DNA from: Fennellomyces sp. T-0311
Lineage: Eukaryota > Mucoromycota > Mucoromycetes > Mucorales > Lichtheimiaceae
DNA: 64,000 nt
Direction: 5' to 3'
NCBI GenBank assembly: GCA_025266875.1
Contig: JALLLT010000025.1
Location: 124,001 to 188,000, forward strand
A model generated the notes under the pieces. That model did not search any database. It saw only the letters and a list, made by a program, of their open reading frames with translations, and had not been told where the DNA came from. How positions within the stretch are numbered: position 1 is the stretch's first letter; each line of letters starts with the position of its first letter. The translations under genes and the position numbers were made by a program. Of the stretch, positions 38,101 through 49,159 are shown in pieces.

Positions 38101-39186
38101 TTTCATTAAAATGTAAAAATACGGACCATCATCTCTTGACAAGATTGCTGCCAAGTGGGTGGGTGTATCTTACCTAGAGGCGCTGCGCTATAGTTGAAAA
38201 TACTGAGAAGTATTTTTAGAATGTGCACGCATGTTTGTTCTCACAGTAAAAAAGCAAGAGGGTGCAAAGCCAACTGTGTAAGAACTACGGCATAAGATTC
38301 CGTATGTCCTTGTGCAACCTGAAAACGATCTGCAAGTAAGCTTAGGGAACTGAGTGAAAAAACAAGGCGCTGTCATACATTCACCGGCCCGGAATTTTGC
38401 CAAGTTATTGACGTTAGTATAAAATATTGCTATTTGTTGCTATGGCGACATAATATATCAGGGTCCACAGAAAAAAGATAAGGGCAGAAAATACATAATT
38501 CAGACCCTTTACTTTGTTGTACCACTATCACTGAGGCACTGAGCTAGTGAATGACATCAGCTGTGCTGTCAGTAATATATTTTGTTCCATGTAGTAATGT
38601 TACATTTTGTTAGGGTCAGTGGTTATTGTGGTGAGCAAACATTGTGGTGTCATTTCAACAGGAAAAAAAGACACATGATTTTGCTTCACTGCTTGTCAAC
38701 TACTTTAAATTCACCGTCATTGTTTAACCTATCTTTTCGCTACAAGATAGACTATGTGCGATCCACGGATAAAATGTAAGCAAAGGGAATGCTACTCGAT
38801 GCGTGCACGGATCGTTGATAGAGCTAATCGAATGCTTAGTAATATACGCGAAACCAATGATCTGCATGAAAAACTGCCTTAATGCCATAGATCGACACAC
38901 GACCAGACCCATGCGACAACGGACAAAGGAGCTAAAGCGAAATTGGATGACGATGACAACCCAATGGCGAGTGTATGGATATCCAATCACCAAGTGAAAA
39001 GCAAAAAAAAAGGAGTGTTGATTAGCGAACGCGTGGGTAACCATATAACTACAATTTCTCAGACGAACTCAGCCTTTCCATTGGGGTAAAAATCCCCATA
39101 CATCGCCAAGTGCCAACGACGAGTCTGAAAAGCGTTTTGTACTTTTTAAAAAAAAAGAAGGCACACACGCCATTTACTCGCCCTTC
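35170..39186. other. Long intergenic region between divergent genes
   Basis: This 4-kb stretch separates the chitin synthase (leftward) from the MAPKKK (rightward), so it should contain both promoters. I find no coding exon chain; it has many T/A homopolymers, C/T-rich tracts (for example near 36210 and 36250) and AT-rich blocks. Short frames on both strands lack domain or splice support. A noncoding RNA or regulatory elements cannot be excluded. Confidence 0.5.
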
Positions 39187-42100
39187 ATGACATCCCAACC
39201 GCTGCATATATTTCATAGTAATTCACCCACGACACCCACGCATTTAGACAACGCACGAAAACCCTACAGTCTCGAAGAAGTGCATGCTTGGCCGGAAAAC
39301 AAGGTCGCAGAATGGTTGTCGCATCTCAACTACAGTCGATACAGGAGCAAGTTTATCGGCAAGTTGTTTTTACTGCGACTTGCTAGGCAACCTTCTAAAC
39401 TCGTTTTATTCTACTTTTATAGAACATAATATTACTGGCTCAGTATTACTGGATCTTGACAATGAAGCCTTGAAAGCAATGGATATCAAGACGGTGGGTG
39501 AACGAGTTAAATTACTCGTCGCTGTCAAATCGTTACGGCAAGAATGTTATTCTGCAGCTGCGACGGCTGCGAGGGCAAAGGTAAGAAGTATAAAGTTGAT
39601 TGGCAAAAAGGAGACTGATCAAAAGTTTTTTTTTAGCATGCACAAGCAGATCAGAAAGCCGATTACTCATTACACAATCAGTCCAGTACGTCAGTTGCAA
39701 GTTCACATACGTTGGCAGGGTCGCCATGGGGATTTCATTTGGATAACCATGGAAAACACGAAGGTTTCAATGTTACGACGCCACATCCTGAAAAAACATC
39801 AAAGTCGGCCGAATCAAAAAGCTTATTGAACCGATCCAACTCGTTCTCTCGCTTCTTGGGACGGTCTGACTCGAAAAAATCATTACGGTCGGCTGCGAAT
39901 GGTCAAGATCCTCCTCCAATGCCTCCAAGTCCAAGAGCTATTCAGAAGGTAGGTGTGTATGGGGGGGTTATATTGCAATATCGCAAACAGAGAAGAGCTA
40001 AAGCGTAAATGTCCTAGCGACAGTCGTTGGAGAAAGGGATCATGTCGATGGAACGAGTCAAACAGGTAAAATTTGGTTTCTGACTTTCGCTTGTTACTAA
40101 AAAAAATGGATAGACATGTGTCAAGGTGTTTGGAGAAGAAGGCCAGACGCGCATTGTGAACGTACATAGCGCGGCAGATGCAAAAGCAATCATGGCCAAG
40201 GTCTTGCATAAATTCGGTATAGACGAAATCAACGCTGACAAATACTGTATATTCGTTGGTTCTAGTACCAATGGCGAAGGTAAGTAACACACTTATTGGA
40301 TAGTCATCTGGTTTTTTTTTTGCTCACTTACTGTAGCTCGTGCCTTGTCGGATACCGAACTGACCGATATCTGCAAATCCACGGATCGACCTGAAAAAGA
40401 ACGATTGATTTTGAGAAAACGGCACCAGTATCCGACACACGAAGAGTTTAAACGAAAGGGAACAACCACTTACAAACAGAGTCCAGCGTATAGCAACATG
40501 CCATCGACAGCCTCCACTGCGGTCAACGATTACAGCGCATTCCCCGACAAGCAAATGACGCTTGATATTATTACCGGATCACCCATCAACGATAGTGCTA
40601 TCAGCAGTAGTTCTCATTCACTGAATCATTTGTCTGTCGAGGATCCACGTTTATCGCTTCGACCGCAAGCCCGAGTACGGCGATTCTTTGGCGAACGACC
40701 TCCTTCTGCCGTCATTTCAAACAACTTGCCATCCTTCTTCCCCAATCATAAACGCGAAGTACTGGAAACAGCTGGTATTAATGCCAAACGACTGTCAATG
40801 ACTCGAAGTTCGTCGACAAGTCGCACTGAAAGTGTCACTGGGTTCAGAAATAGTGTGCTTCCGGAATTGGTGTCTGTGTTGGGCGTCGATCTCGGCAAGT
40901 TTTTGGAGGAAGAAGAAGAGGAGGATGAGAGTGATGATGACAATGACAACGAGGGTGACAGACATAGTCATCATGATGAATCGATTACCTTGACTACGGC
41001 GACGGGCGACGAGAGCGTGATTTCCTACGATAGTAGTGTATCAGATACCAACCATGCCGAACCTCCCCAGCCTCCTACAACAAACAATTACCAAATTCAA
41101 AATCGATCGTCTAGCCTCTTGCATCTCTCTGGCAAACAAGAGGCAACACCTCCTGAAAATGGTAATCGATTGTGGCTGGTGACTTTAATCAATTATGTAT
41201 CAGCTAATGCTCAACTCCTGAAAAAAAAAGACACTGCAAAACAGCCTTCACTCAATATACCTGAACCAATTACACCAACAAAACCGCAACCGACAATATG
41301 TAAGTGTACCACTTTTGGCAATGTTTCTAAATATACATGTTGTCTAATAACGTTCTCAATTTTAGCAAATGAATCTCCCGTCGCTTGGATGAAAGGGTCA
41401 CTGATAGGTCGAGGTACATTTGGTGATGTATATCTCGGCCTTAACCCGTTGAGTGGCGAACTGATGGCTGTCAAGCAAGTGGAACTACCAGTAGAGAATT
41501 CTGCAACAGAGGAACGCAAGAAATCGATGGTATGATTTGAACAAAAAAAATAAGAGTGGTCATCTAACATAGTATGTATAGGTGGTAGCGTTACAGCGTG
41601 AAATCGAATTATTGAAAGATTTGCAACATGAGAACATCGTGCAATATCTCGGTAGGTGATCCGAAAAATCTTGTTACTAGAAAAAGGGGGTGGATAACTA
41701 AGTCGATCCTTGCAGGATCACAAACGGATCCTGCACATTTTAGTATTTTCCTCGAATACGTGCCAGGCGGTTCAGTAGCTGGACTACTGGCCAGTTATGG
41801 CGCATTCCAGGAGCCGCTTGTAACGAGCTTCGTGCGTCAAATTCTTAAGGGATTGAATTATCTTCATGGAAAAGATATCGTACACAGGGACATTAAAGGC
41901 GCCAATGTTTTAGGTAAGAAAGTATATTAGAGAATGAGTTTTCCGTTTGCTAAATACGATTTGTTGCAGTGGATAACAAAGGCGGTGTAAAGATTAGTGA
42001 CTTTGGTATTTCTAAAAAGGTGGAAGAAGGTAAAAAGAACGACTACTTTGTATATCATCATGCTGATCGTCATTTTAGATATAATGCAGGTGTCATCAGC

Positions 42101-42644
42101 TCCTCACAGACCTAGTCTGCAAGGGTCTATATTCTGGCAAGTCTTATGCGGGCGCTCTTTTTTTTTATAGAGGGAACTGGAATGCTGACTCTGATTGCAC
42201 ATAGGATGGCGCCCGAAGTTGTGAAACAAACTCATTATACCCGCAAAGCCGATATTTGGTCTTTAGGTTGCATGGTTGTAGAGATGTTCACGGGGGATCA
42301 CCCATTCCCTGAATTCTCACAAATGCAAGCGATATTCAAGGTGAGAACGAAATATTGGCGCTCAGGAGGATTATAAAGAGGCTGACAACAGGGGGGATGG
42401 CTTTATTTTTGGGGGGTTATAGATCGGCAGCTACACTGCACCTACTATTCCGGATAATATAAGCGAAGAAGCGTGTGATTTCCTTCGATGCACATTCAAA
42501 TTGTAAGTGGGTCGTTGTGCGAGAGTTTATTAACTAATATATTTCTTTCTCCTTTATAGACAACATGAAGAGCGACCTACAGCGAACGAATTATTGGACC
42601 ATGTGTTTGTAACTACACGATGTTCATCTCCAGAGGAATGCTGA
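39187..42644 (+). CDS. STE11: MAP kinase kinase kinase, Ste11/Byr2 type (SAM-RA-kinase)
   Basis: Fifteen exons: 39187-39358, 39423-39580, 39637-39948, 40018-40065, 40114-40279, 40337-41161, 41231-41299, 41366-41529, 41582-41651, 41716-41913, 41970-42029, 42079-42136, 42205-42340, 42423-42502, 42560-42644 (866 residues). SAM domain at about 27-95 ([35 protein letters not shown]), RA domain at about 231-330 ([16 protein letters not shown]), an acidic linker (about 480), then kinase from residue ~590 with [30 protein letters not shown] and [13 protein letters not shown]. In fungal pheromone, filamentation and osmotic cascades Ste11 activates Ste7/Pbs2-type MAPKKs. The introns at 39359-39422 and 42137-42204 use GC donors. 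The 41162-41230 intron is in frame if retained. Confidence 0.94.
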
Positions 42645-42728
42645 ATATATTGCTATATGAAAATTGAAAGCATCCGCATGTTTATATATATCTTTTTTGG
42701 TGGTTGCAGATCGCCATATTAAGAGAAG

Positions 42729-43697
42729 CTAGTAAATAGGAAACAATCGATGTAAAAACAAAGGACTAAATGGAGTTGATGGTTCCCCGATCCATGAAGA
42801 TTTGCGCTCTATTGCACGCTGCTGCAATTTTGGACGAACCGTGCTCGCAACCATGACGACATGAAAGACAATCACCATAACGATGAGTACAGTATGAACT
42901 TCGTCATCCTGAAGTAAAACAGGGGCTGTTATCGAAGGAGAAGATGTTTCCGCCAGAGGAGTTGCTGGGTTAGGAGCAGGCAAAGGCAAAGAAGGTGGTT
43001 GACGTTGAGGCGATACAAAGCTTGCTGCACGTCGTCGCAATTGCGGATTGGCATTGTTTTTATGATTGACGGAGCTAGCGCGTGGTCTGACCGTCTTTGG
43101 AAACGCCATCAATTCAAACTCGCTCAATTGGTACATGAGTTCCATGTTGGGACGAATGGCAGGTGCCCTAGTGCGCACATAATCATATGCTTCGGATAAT
43201 GTCAACCGCTTGCCAATGAGCGCCGGTTGCTTTCGAGACAAATAAAGAATGTATGCAATGATGAGCGTAGCGGACCGTTCGACGCCGGATTGACAGTGGA
43301 CCAAAACGTTGGTATCGGATTGACGAGCCATCTCCAAGACACGAATAGCACGATGGAATTCGCGTCGAGCCAAATTATTTTGTGTATGGGTCCATTTCAA
43401 GTGATGATAGGATGATCCGGGTGGTGGTGTGAGATTAATTTCATGGGCGACGTTCAGGATACACGAGATCCCGTGGCGCTCGAGCACGTCCCTGCGCTGG
43501 GCTGTGTGACAAGCACCCAAGAAGAGATTGGGTAATATCTGTGCAGGCCCATGCTCGTAGTGCGTTAAATGCTGCGGCTCTTGCGAAGGCGGATCGCATG
43601 GTTTTCGCGGTGTTTCGATGCGGCGTGGTAAATTCAATGAAAGGTTCTTGTGATTCTTACGCTTGTCAGCGATTCCGGTGGGTTGAAAAGTAACCAT
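42729..43697 (-). CDS. Dual-specificity protein phosphatase (MAPK phosphatase-like)
   Basis: One exon as drawn, 322 residues. The catalytic core (about 55-215) has QILPNLFLGACHTAQ, GISCILNVAHEI and the signature VLVHCQSGVERSATLIIAY: the HCx5RS loop with catalytic Cys near residue 134 and Arg six on. A conserved AYDYVRTRAPAIRPN helix follows. DSPs of this type (Msg5, Pmp1) dephosphorylate MAP kinases at Thr and Tyr. The start at 43697 is the last ATG before the conserved region; the frame is open to 43892, but the extra part looks untranslated. Near the C-terminus is a hydrophobic run (TVLIVMVIVFHVVMVAS) followed by basic residues. It could be a tail anchor, or a retained in-frame intron that begins gtactc. 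It converges on the MAPKKK gene across 84 bases. Confidence 0.85.
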   Translation of the reverse strand: MVTFQPTGIADKRKNHKNLSLNLPRRIETPRKPCDPPSQEPQHLTHYEHGPAQILPNLFLGACHTAQRRDVLERHGISCILNVAHEINLTPPPGSSYHHLKWTHTQNNLARREFHRAIRVLEMARQSDTNVLVHCQSGVERSATLIIAYILYLSRKQPALIGKRLTLSEAYDYVRTRAPAIRPNMELMYQLSEFELMAFPKTVRPRASSVNHKNNANPQLRRRAASFVSPQRQPPSLPLPAPNPATPLAETSSPSITAPVLLQDDEVHTVLIVMVIVFHVVMVASTVRPKLQQRAIERKSSWIGEPSTPFSPLFLHRLFPIY

Positions 43698-44049
43698 GCA
43701 AAAGTTAAGAGAAAAAAGGATAGAAAGGAAGAAATAAACGAGAGAATATTTCGTTAGTGAAATAATGCAAAAGGGGATCCAGGGAGCAATAAAAAAGAAA
43801 GGTGATCCGCTTATATATGTACATCGTTTCCATCTTTCCCTGAGGGGCACCATATTTCGTTTCTCGGGGGTGCTATAAGGTCCTTCAACCATTTAATGAG
43901 GTGCATGAACGAAAATAAAACCCCTTTTTTTCTTTAAATGTGAAGAAAAATGACAAGTTTATTTTTAAACAATGAGGTTAGATGTCCAGTCAAGGTCGTT
44001 TTACATTATCAGCACACAGTTCGCACAAATCCTTATATATAGATGCTTC
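43698..44049. other. Intergenic, promoter side of the phosphatase gene and 3' side of the STM1-like gene
   Basis: No gene is seen. The region should carry the phosphatase leader and promoter (T/A-rich near 43920) and the terminator of the leftward STM1-like gene. Confidence 0.4.
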
Positions 44050-45233
44050 TTAAGCGGTGGCGCCCAAGGATGGGAAAGCAGCATCATCCTGGATGTTGAC
44101 AGCGGGAGCATTGGACTGGCGACCACGGCGACCATTGCCACGGCCACGACGCTCGCCACCACGACGCTCGCCACCACGACGTTCGCCACGGAAACCACCA
44201 CGGGGCTTCTCCTGGAAGCGCTGCTCGATCTCAACGATAACCTTTTCCTTGCGTTGCTGCTTCTCGGCCTTCTTGGCGGGCTTAGCGTCCTGATAAATAA
44301 ATAAAAAGAGAAGTCAGTAAGCGACCCACGTGAAAAAAAAGCCTGCTCTCTATCTCTTCTTACCTTGTTGACGTAGAAGTCGGGCTCATCTTCCTTCTTG
44401 AAAGCAACAGCGTTTTCAAACTTGGCATCGGGAGCAGAGCCTTCGTTGGCCTTGCGAGCCTCAGGAAGAGAGACCTTCAAGCTCTTGGCAGCCTTTTCGG
44501 CCAAGAATTCATCATAGGTCTTGACCTGCTCTTCAGGCTCGGCAACTTCGGCAGCCTGACCTTCAGCGGAGGCAGGATCCTTGGGAGCAGGGGAGTCCTG
44601 AGCACTATCACAGAAAAACAAACATTTAAGCTACACTTGTCGTCTCTCTCTCGCTCTCTCTCTCTATATATATATATTTCCCAATAACTTACGCCTCAGC
44701 TTCAGCAGTTTCGGCATGGCCCCAGCCCTGCTTCTCCTTCTTCTCACTGTCGCTAATTATTTTGGATAAAGTATTTAGAGTCGAAAGCCGCCGAGAAAAA
44801 GTGCTGTTTTTGTTTTCTTACACAATGCCGGTACCGCTGTGACGATCGAACTGACGGCCACGCTGACGACCGTTCTGATCACGACCACGACGGGCAGCGC
44901 CACGGCCACCACGGGCAGCACCACCACGGGGAGCTATTTAAAGAAGTAATGTCAGTTATTTTCGAATGTGGCATTTTTTCGAGAAGAAAAATAAAAAGAC
45001 AGGTCCCTGGAATTATCGAGAATTTCAAGGGTTGAATTGCTTTTTTTTTCTTCTCATTTCTTAATGTCCTGAACGACGAAATTACCACCGTTGGTCTTGC
45101 CGTTGGCACGCTTCTCGCCGTTAGCCTTGGTTTCATCAACCTTCTTTTCCTTAGCAGGAGCAGCAGGTTGACGGACCTCGTTATCGTCACCGAGGATATC
45201 GTAGAGGTTCTTGGAGAACGTGGCGTTGGACAT
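44050..45233 (-). CDS. STM1: Stm1/SERBP1 (HABP4 family) ribosome- and RNA-binding protein
   Basis: Exons: 45233-45086, 44933-44822, 44752-44693, 44604-44364, 44289-44050 (266 residues). The N-terminus MSNATFSKNLYDILGDD matches the short Stm1 family start, followed by a Lys-rich stretch and RGG-like runs (APRGGAARGGRG, RDQNGRQRGRQFDRHSGTG). The centre has the family block EKQGWGH and KTYDEFLAEKA; the C-terminus has RRGGERRGGERRGRG. Stm1/SERBP1 proteins bind 80S ribosomes and mRNA, inhibit translation in starvation and protect idle ribosomes. The first intron is about 150 bases, longer than most here; intron 3 contains CT and AT microsatellites. Confidence 0.9.
44644..44679. repeat. CT/AT microsatellite in an STM1-like intron
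   Basis: A run of CT dinucleotides passes into an AT run inside the third intron. Confidence 0.8.
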
Positions 45234-47344
45234 GACTATACGACCTTAGAAACTGATTCTTTGCGATGGATGGCCTCGTTTTTTGAGGATGGATGGATGG
45301 ATTGTCGCAAAAAAAGGGAAGTTCAATCACCACATCATTTCGGTAGTTTTACTGACAACCGAATTTCCAAGGCAAAACCTTCAACCGCACATTGTGGATT
45401 GGCTCCGCGCAAACTTGGACCTTTTGCTTCCATACATGAGGTTAAAGTGCTCTTTTGGAATACAAGTGAGATCTTTTTTTGTTTCTTCGCTTGCCATCAT
45501 TTGTGTGGTTACAATGATATCCTCGATGTTTGTTGTTTGTATCTTGCTCATTTTGTTGCTGGGGAAACCTGTTGAAAAATTGCCCCAATGTGGATCGAGA
45601 TATTTGTCATCCATACTCATCCTCATGAAAAAGTCACATTAATAGGCTAAACTAGCAATTCCGACTTTCACACGATGAAATATCTCTTATACTGACTATG
45701 TAGCAGCAAGCGGTATCTGGAGAAAAATACGATACTGAAAGCGTGGTGGAGCTGTGGTACAAAGTAGCTCTGCAGATGGACAAAGTGGATGGGCTGGAAC
45801 GGTCGTATGGACAGGTGATGAGCAAGTTAATTGATTGTTTGACAAATATGCATATGTATTTTGCAGAATAACCGTCCGCATAAAGTCACCAATGAACGAG
45901 ATTTGTTAGCATGCATTATTAGCTCGTGTAGGCACACTCGCCCCAGCATCATATGTACACTACAGTTTCCATCGTAATTGACGTCGGTCTTAATGCGGGT
46001 ATACCCGCCTAAAAACTCAGCCAAAACGGGCGACTAATTCGACCTTTCAATCACGGTTTCCATACAAAGAAAGCTATACAGTGCTTCCAAAAACTAATGT
46101 CGCTACCAAAGAAATCAATGTCGTTCCAAAAATGGAAGTCGCTGTATATTTTATATTATAAAAAATTGGACCTTGGCGACATTGATTTTTACGGATAGCG
46201 ACATTACTTTTTGGAAATACTGTACAGTCTTAAAGAAAAACTAGTTTAGACTTGCTTACACGAACCCACCCAGACCAAACAAGCAAGTGGAAGCACCAAT
46301 ACTAGCAATGCTGCATGAAAAAATCTTATTGCATGTTTAGGATCGACACATGCACCAGGAAGCGTTGAGGAGAGAGCACCAAAATTTACTTTTCTTTGTT
46401 CCAGCGTATAGCAGCGAGTGGCGACATACGTACGTACATCGATACCACTGAAAGCGGTGGCAGCAGCATGTAAAATAAGTCAGTACCAAGTGTATTCCTG
46501 TCATCGCATGTGGCTGCTATGTTACGTCTCGTTGGACCTTGCGGCATACATCTAAAACTACAGGAAGTTAGATAAATTTACAAGTAGCGCAATCTCTGGG
46601 TAGGCAAACCCAAACTTGACGATACGGCTTCTCATTGGCTGCCCAGCACCATTAGCGCCCTTAATGTGAATATACACCATTCAAATGAGAAAGACAAGGT
46701 TCCATACGAGGAAGCCGAGGATAAGAACGTTCTTACATAATCCACACGTCACTTGGAATGTATAGAGATCATATTTTTCCCAATAAGCTACGGTTAATAA
46801 TAGATACAGATCGAGATTCAGGACGATGATTTGGGCTGCCCCGTAAGCCAATTCAAGGTTTAATGTTACTCCAAAAGATCGGCCGATACTCAGATGAAAG
46901 GGTTTCACCTTGAAGGTTGATACGGCCGATGGTTGCTAGAATCCCAATCAAATCCAATCGCGATTATTTGTTGCTATACAAATATAGAAATAGGCCAACG
47001 TCGTCGGCTCGTCCTGAAGGTGGAAGCCGGAGCAGTGGTCAGTTGAGCTGCGGAATTCTCAAGTGGAAAAGACCATTTGGGATAATGGGCATTGCAAGAT
47101 GAGGCGCTTGGGGGGGGGACTCCTTTTCATTTGCAAAGCATCAATGTCATGACTTGACATTGGAAGTAATATATGCTGGGAAGCATTATCGCGTGACTAC
47201 ACACACACACACGTACCACAGTTCCGAGAAAGTTGAAAAGTGGCCTCGATTGAAAGCGGGGTTTTTTCCTTTCTCTTTGCTTTTGCTTCTTCTTTTTTTT
47301 ATACAAAAAGGGGCGACCTTTTGCTAAAAAAGTAACAACAAACA
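45234..47344. other. Intergenic, contains a MITE; no convincing gene
   Basis: Apart from the inverted-repeat element at 46079-46222, I see no supported gene. A leftward frame at 46908-46681 encodes a hydrophobic peptide with transmembrane-like runs, but it has no recognised family, no clear start exon and the surrounding frames are stop-rich, so I do not call it. The stretch just before 47345 should hold the promoter of the next gene (a CA repeat at about 47199-47213 and C/T-rich sequence). Confidence 0.5.
46079..46222. mobile_element. Mariner/Tc1-type MITE, 144 bp
   Basis: The element begins CAGTGCTTCCAAAAACTA and ends in the imperfect inverse (reverse complement CAGTATTTCCAAAAAGTA), with about 45 bases of terminal inverted repeat on each side containing TAATGTCGCTA and AAATCAATGTCG, and an AT-rich centre. 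It is flanked on both sides by TA (46077-46078 and 46223-46224). A 5'-CAGT end with TA target duplication is typical of Tc1/mariner elements. It is too short to encode a transposase, so it would be non-autonomous. Confidence 0.8.
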
Positions 47345-48954
47345 ATGCCATCGCTTATACCTCCGCTGCCGACCAACGACGATGACACTGTGATGCCCTA
47401 CGAGCCAGCGTTGGTGACACTCCACGATCTATCCCCGATACTCGACACCTCAGTGTTTGCGGAGGTTCATCCAACGTCAACTGAAAGAGATGATGATGAT
47501 GATGATGATGACGACGACGACAATGATATAGTCATGCATCAGCATCGCAGCGATGATGATCGCAACTACTCTCTCGGCCAAATCGCATCCGTGGCGCAGT
47601 CTCAGTCCGCAGCAAGGGTCCGCCGTCGTCGCAATGGCGGTATCGTGGGAGGTGGCACTCCATTGCGCCGCCAACGAGGGTTTTATCAGCTGGATATGCC
47701 GCCCTGGCTCTTGCGCACTCGACGCACGAGTATGGATGGGATTACCAGCAGCGGCAGCGAGACAGGATCCAATGATGATGACGATTATGTTGATCTGCTG
47801 CAAGCGTCGCATGATTATCATCACCGCCGTCGAGGAAACAATACCAGCAGTAGCAACAACAGCACCACCTCGAGGGATCCACGGCTACTGCGGCGCACCC
47901 ACACACGAGTGTTGTCTCGTCGAAACAGCAACAACCACAACAACTGCGTCGGCGAAACAGCGGTCGATTTGTCCAGGTACAGCAAAAAGTCGGAGCGACA
48001 GTCGGTGTCGGAACACCAGGTGTTGGATTTTGACATTGTCATGGACGACGGCGGGCAGTACAAGTACGATTTCACTGCAGACGATGGAGGGTAAGCAATC
48101 CGTTTTGTTTGCATATGGCATGAACCCCATTCAAACTCCGTCTCAAATTTAGCTCATTGTTCGGCGTCGATAACATTTTGCGGAATGATGATTCGGTCTA
48201 CTGGTAAGTTCAGGCTTGGCTTTCTTGCCACCAGCGTCTCACTCTCTGCGATAGCTCCGGGAGAAGCGGCACGATCAATATCCTGTTGCAGTACTGTGGC
48301 TCAGGCACCGGCGTTCCTCTGCTGGCCGACAAGAGTTGCGTGATTTCCCAGATTGTGATCAAATCACCGCAGCATGGGTAAATATATAACGCCTGAAGAC
48401 ACCTTGGCTTCTCACGTGGCTAACGAGCCGATCCAATCTCCTAGATTCACCGCTCCATGTATGGAAAGTGTTTGTAGGCCGAAGAGCGTTCGAGACTAAC
48501 ATCCGTTTTGATACAGGCAAAGAAGGCCTCTTCTTCATCTCGTACCATCCCATAGACGTCGACGGTAAGCGTTGCGACGGAGATCCGGAGAGCTGTTGCT
48601 GATGCGTCGGGGATCCTAGGCACCACAAAATTCGATCATTTCACACAAAGCGACTATGAGCGCTATGTCAGGCTGAAAGGTGGCCCCGACATGCTTGACG
48701 ATTCCGACCCCGTGGCGTGGTTCAGCATGTCCAGCGACAAGCAGGATGCGATCCGCTTAAATGACAGGTGCGAGCCAAAGTGATCGTCACTCAATGCACG
48801 TCCAGCTGACTTCTTTTGAATGCTTAGGGTTGGCAAGTACGTGTTGATCAAACTGCTGAGGGCCGAGGGCGAGTCTGAAAACATCGATCTTCAGTACGTC
48901 GCGTTGATCGGCTACTCGGGGGCACGCGCGTTTGCCAGTGCTCGCATTTGCTAG
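47345..48954 (+). CDS. Conserved-looking protein of unknown function with an acidic, Ser/Arg-rich N-terminus
   Basis: Seven exons: 47345-48090, 48153-48203, 48255-48377, 48445-48458, 48517-48564, 48620-48767, 48828-48954 (418 residues). Residues 1-248 are low complexity: an Asp run (at about 50), basic RVRRRRNGG, and Asn/Ser runs. Residues about 249-418 look like a folded beta-rich domain, with NILRNDDSVYCSG, INILLQYCG, QIVIKSPQHGFTAP, GLFFISYHPIDVD, FDHFTQSDYERYV, DPVAWFSMS and GKYVLIKLLRAEGESENID. This resembles galactose-binding-like folds and has the look of a conserved eukaryotic domain, but I cannot name it. The fourth exon is 14 bases. The start ATG follows a T-rich leader and AACA context. 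The function is unknown. Confidence 0.75.
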
Positions 48955-49159
48955 CGTACGAAGGACAACAAAAACAATGGAATAACCCCTCCCCCTCATA
49001 CACAAACACACCTCTTCTGTACATTACGCCCGCAACACATACTCTGCATCTCCCGTCTATAGCATCACACACCTTCTTTTCTCCCTCCAATCCAAGTCAA
49101 TCGCTCGAAAATTAAAGTAGCAGCCCAAAATATCCGTATATACACATGATCGATGCCTT

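Noticed and set aside
46681..46908. Hydrophobic leftward ORF that might be a membrane protein
   Set aside because: No start exon, splice chain or family motif; neighbouring frames are full of stops.
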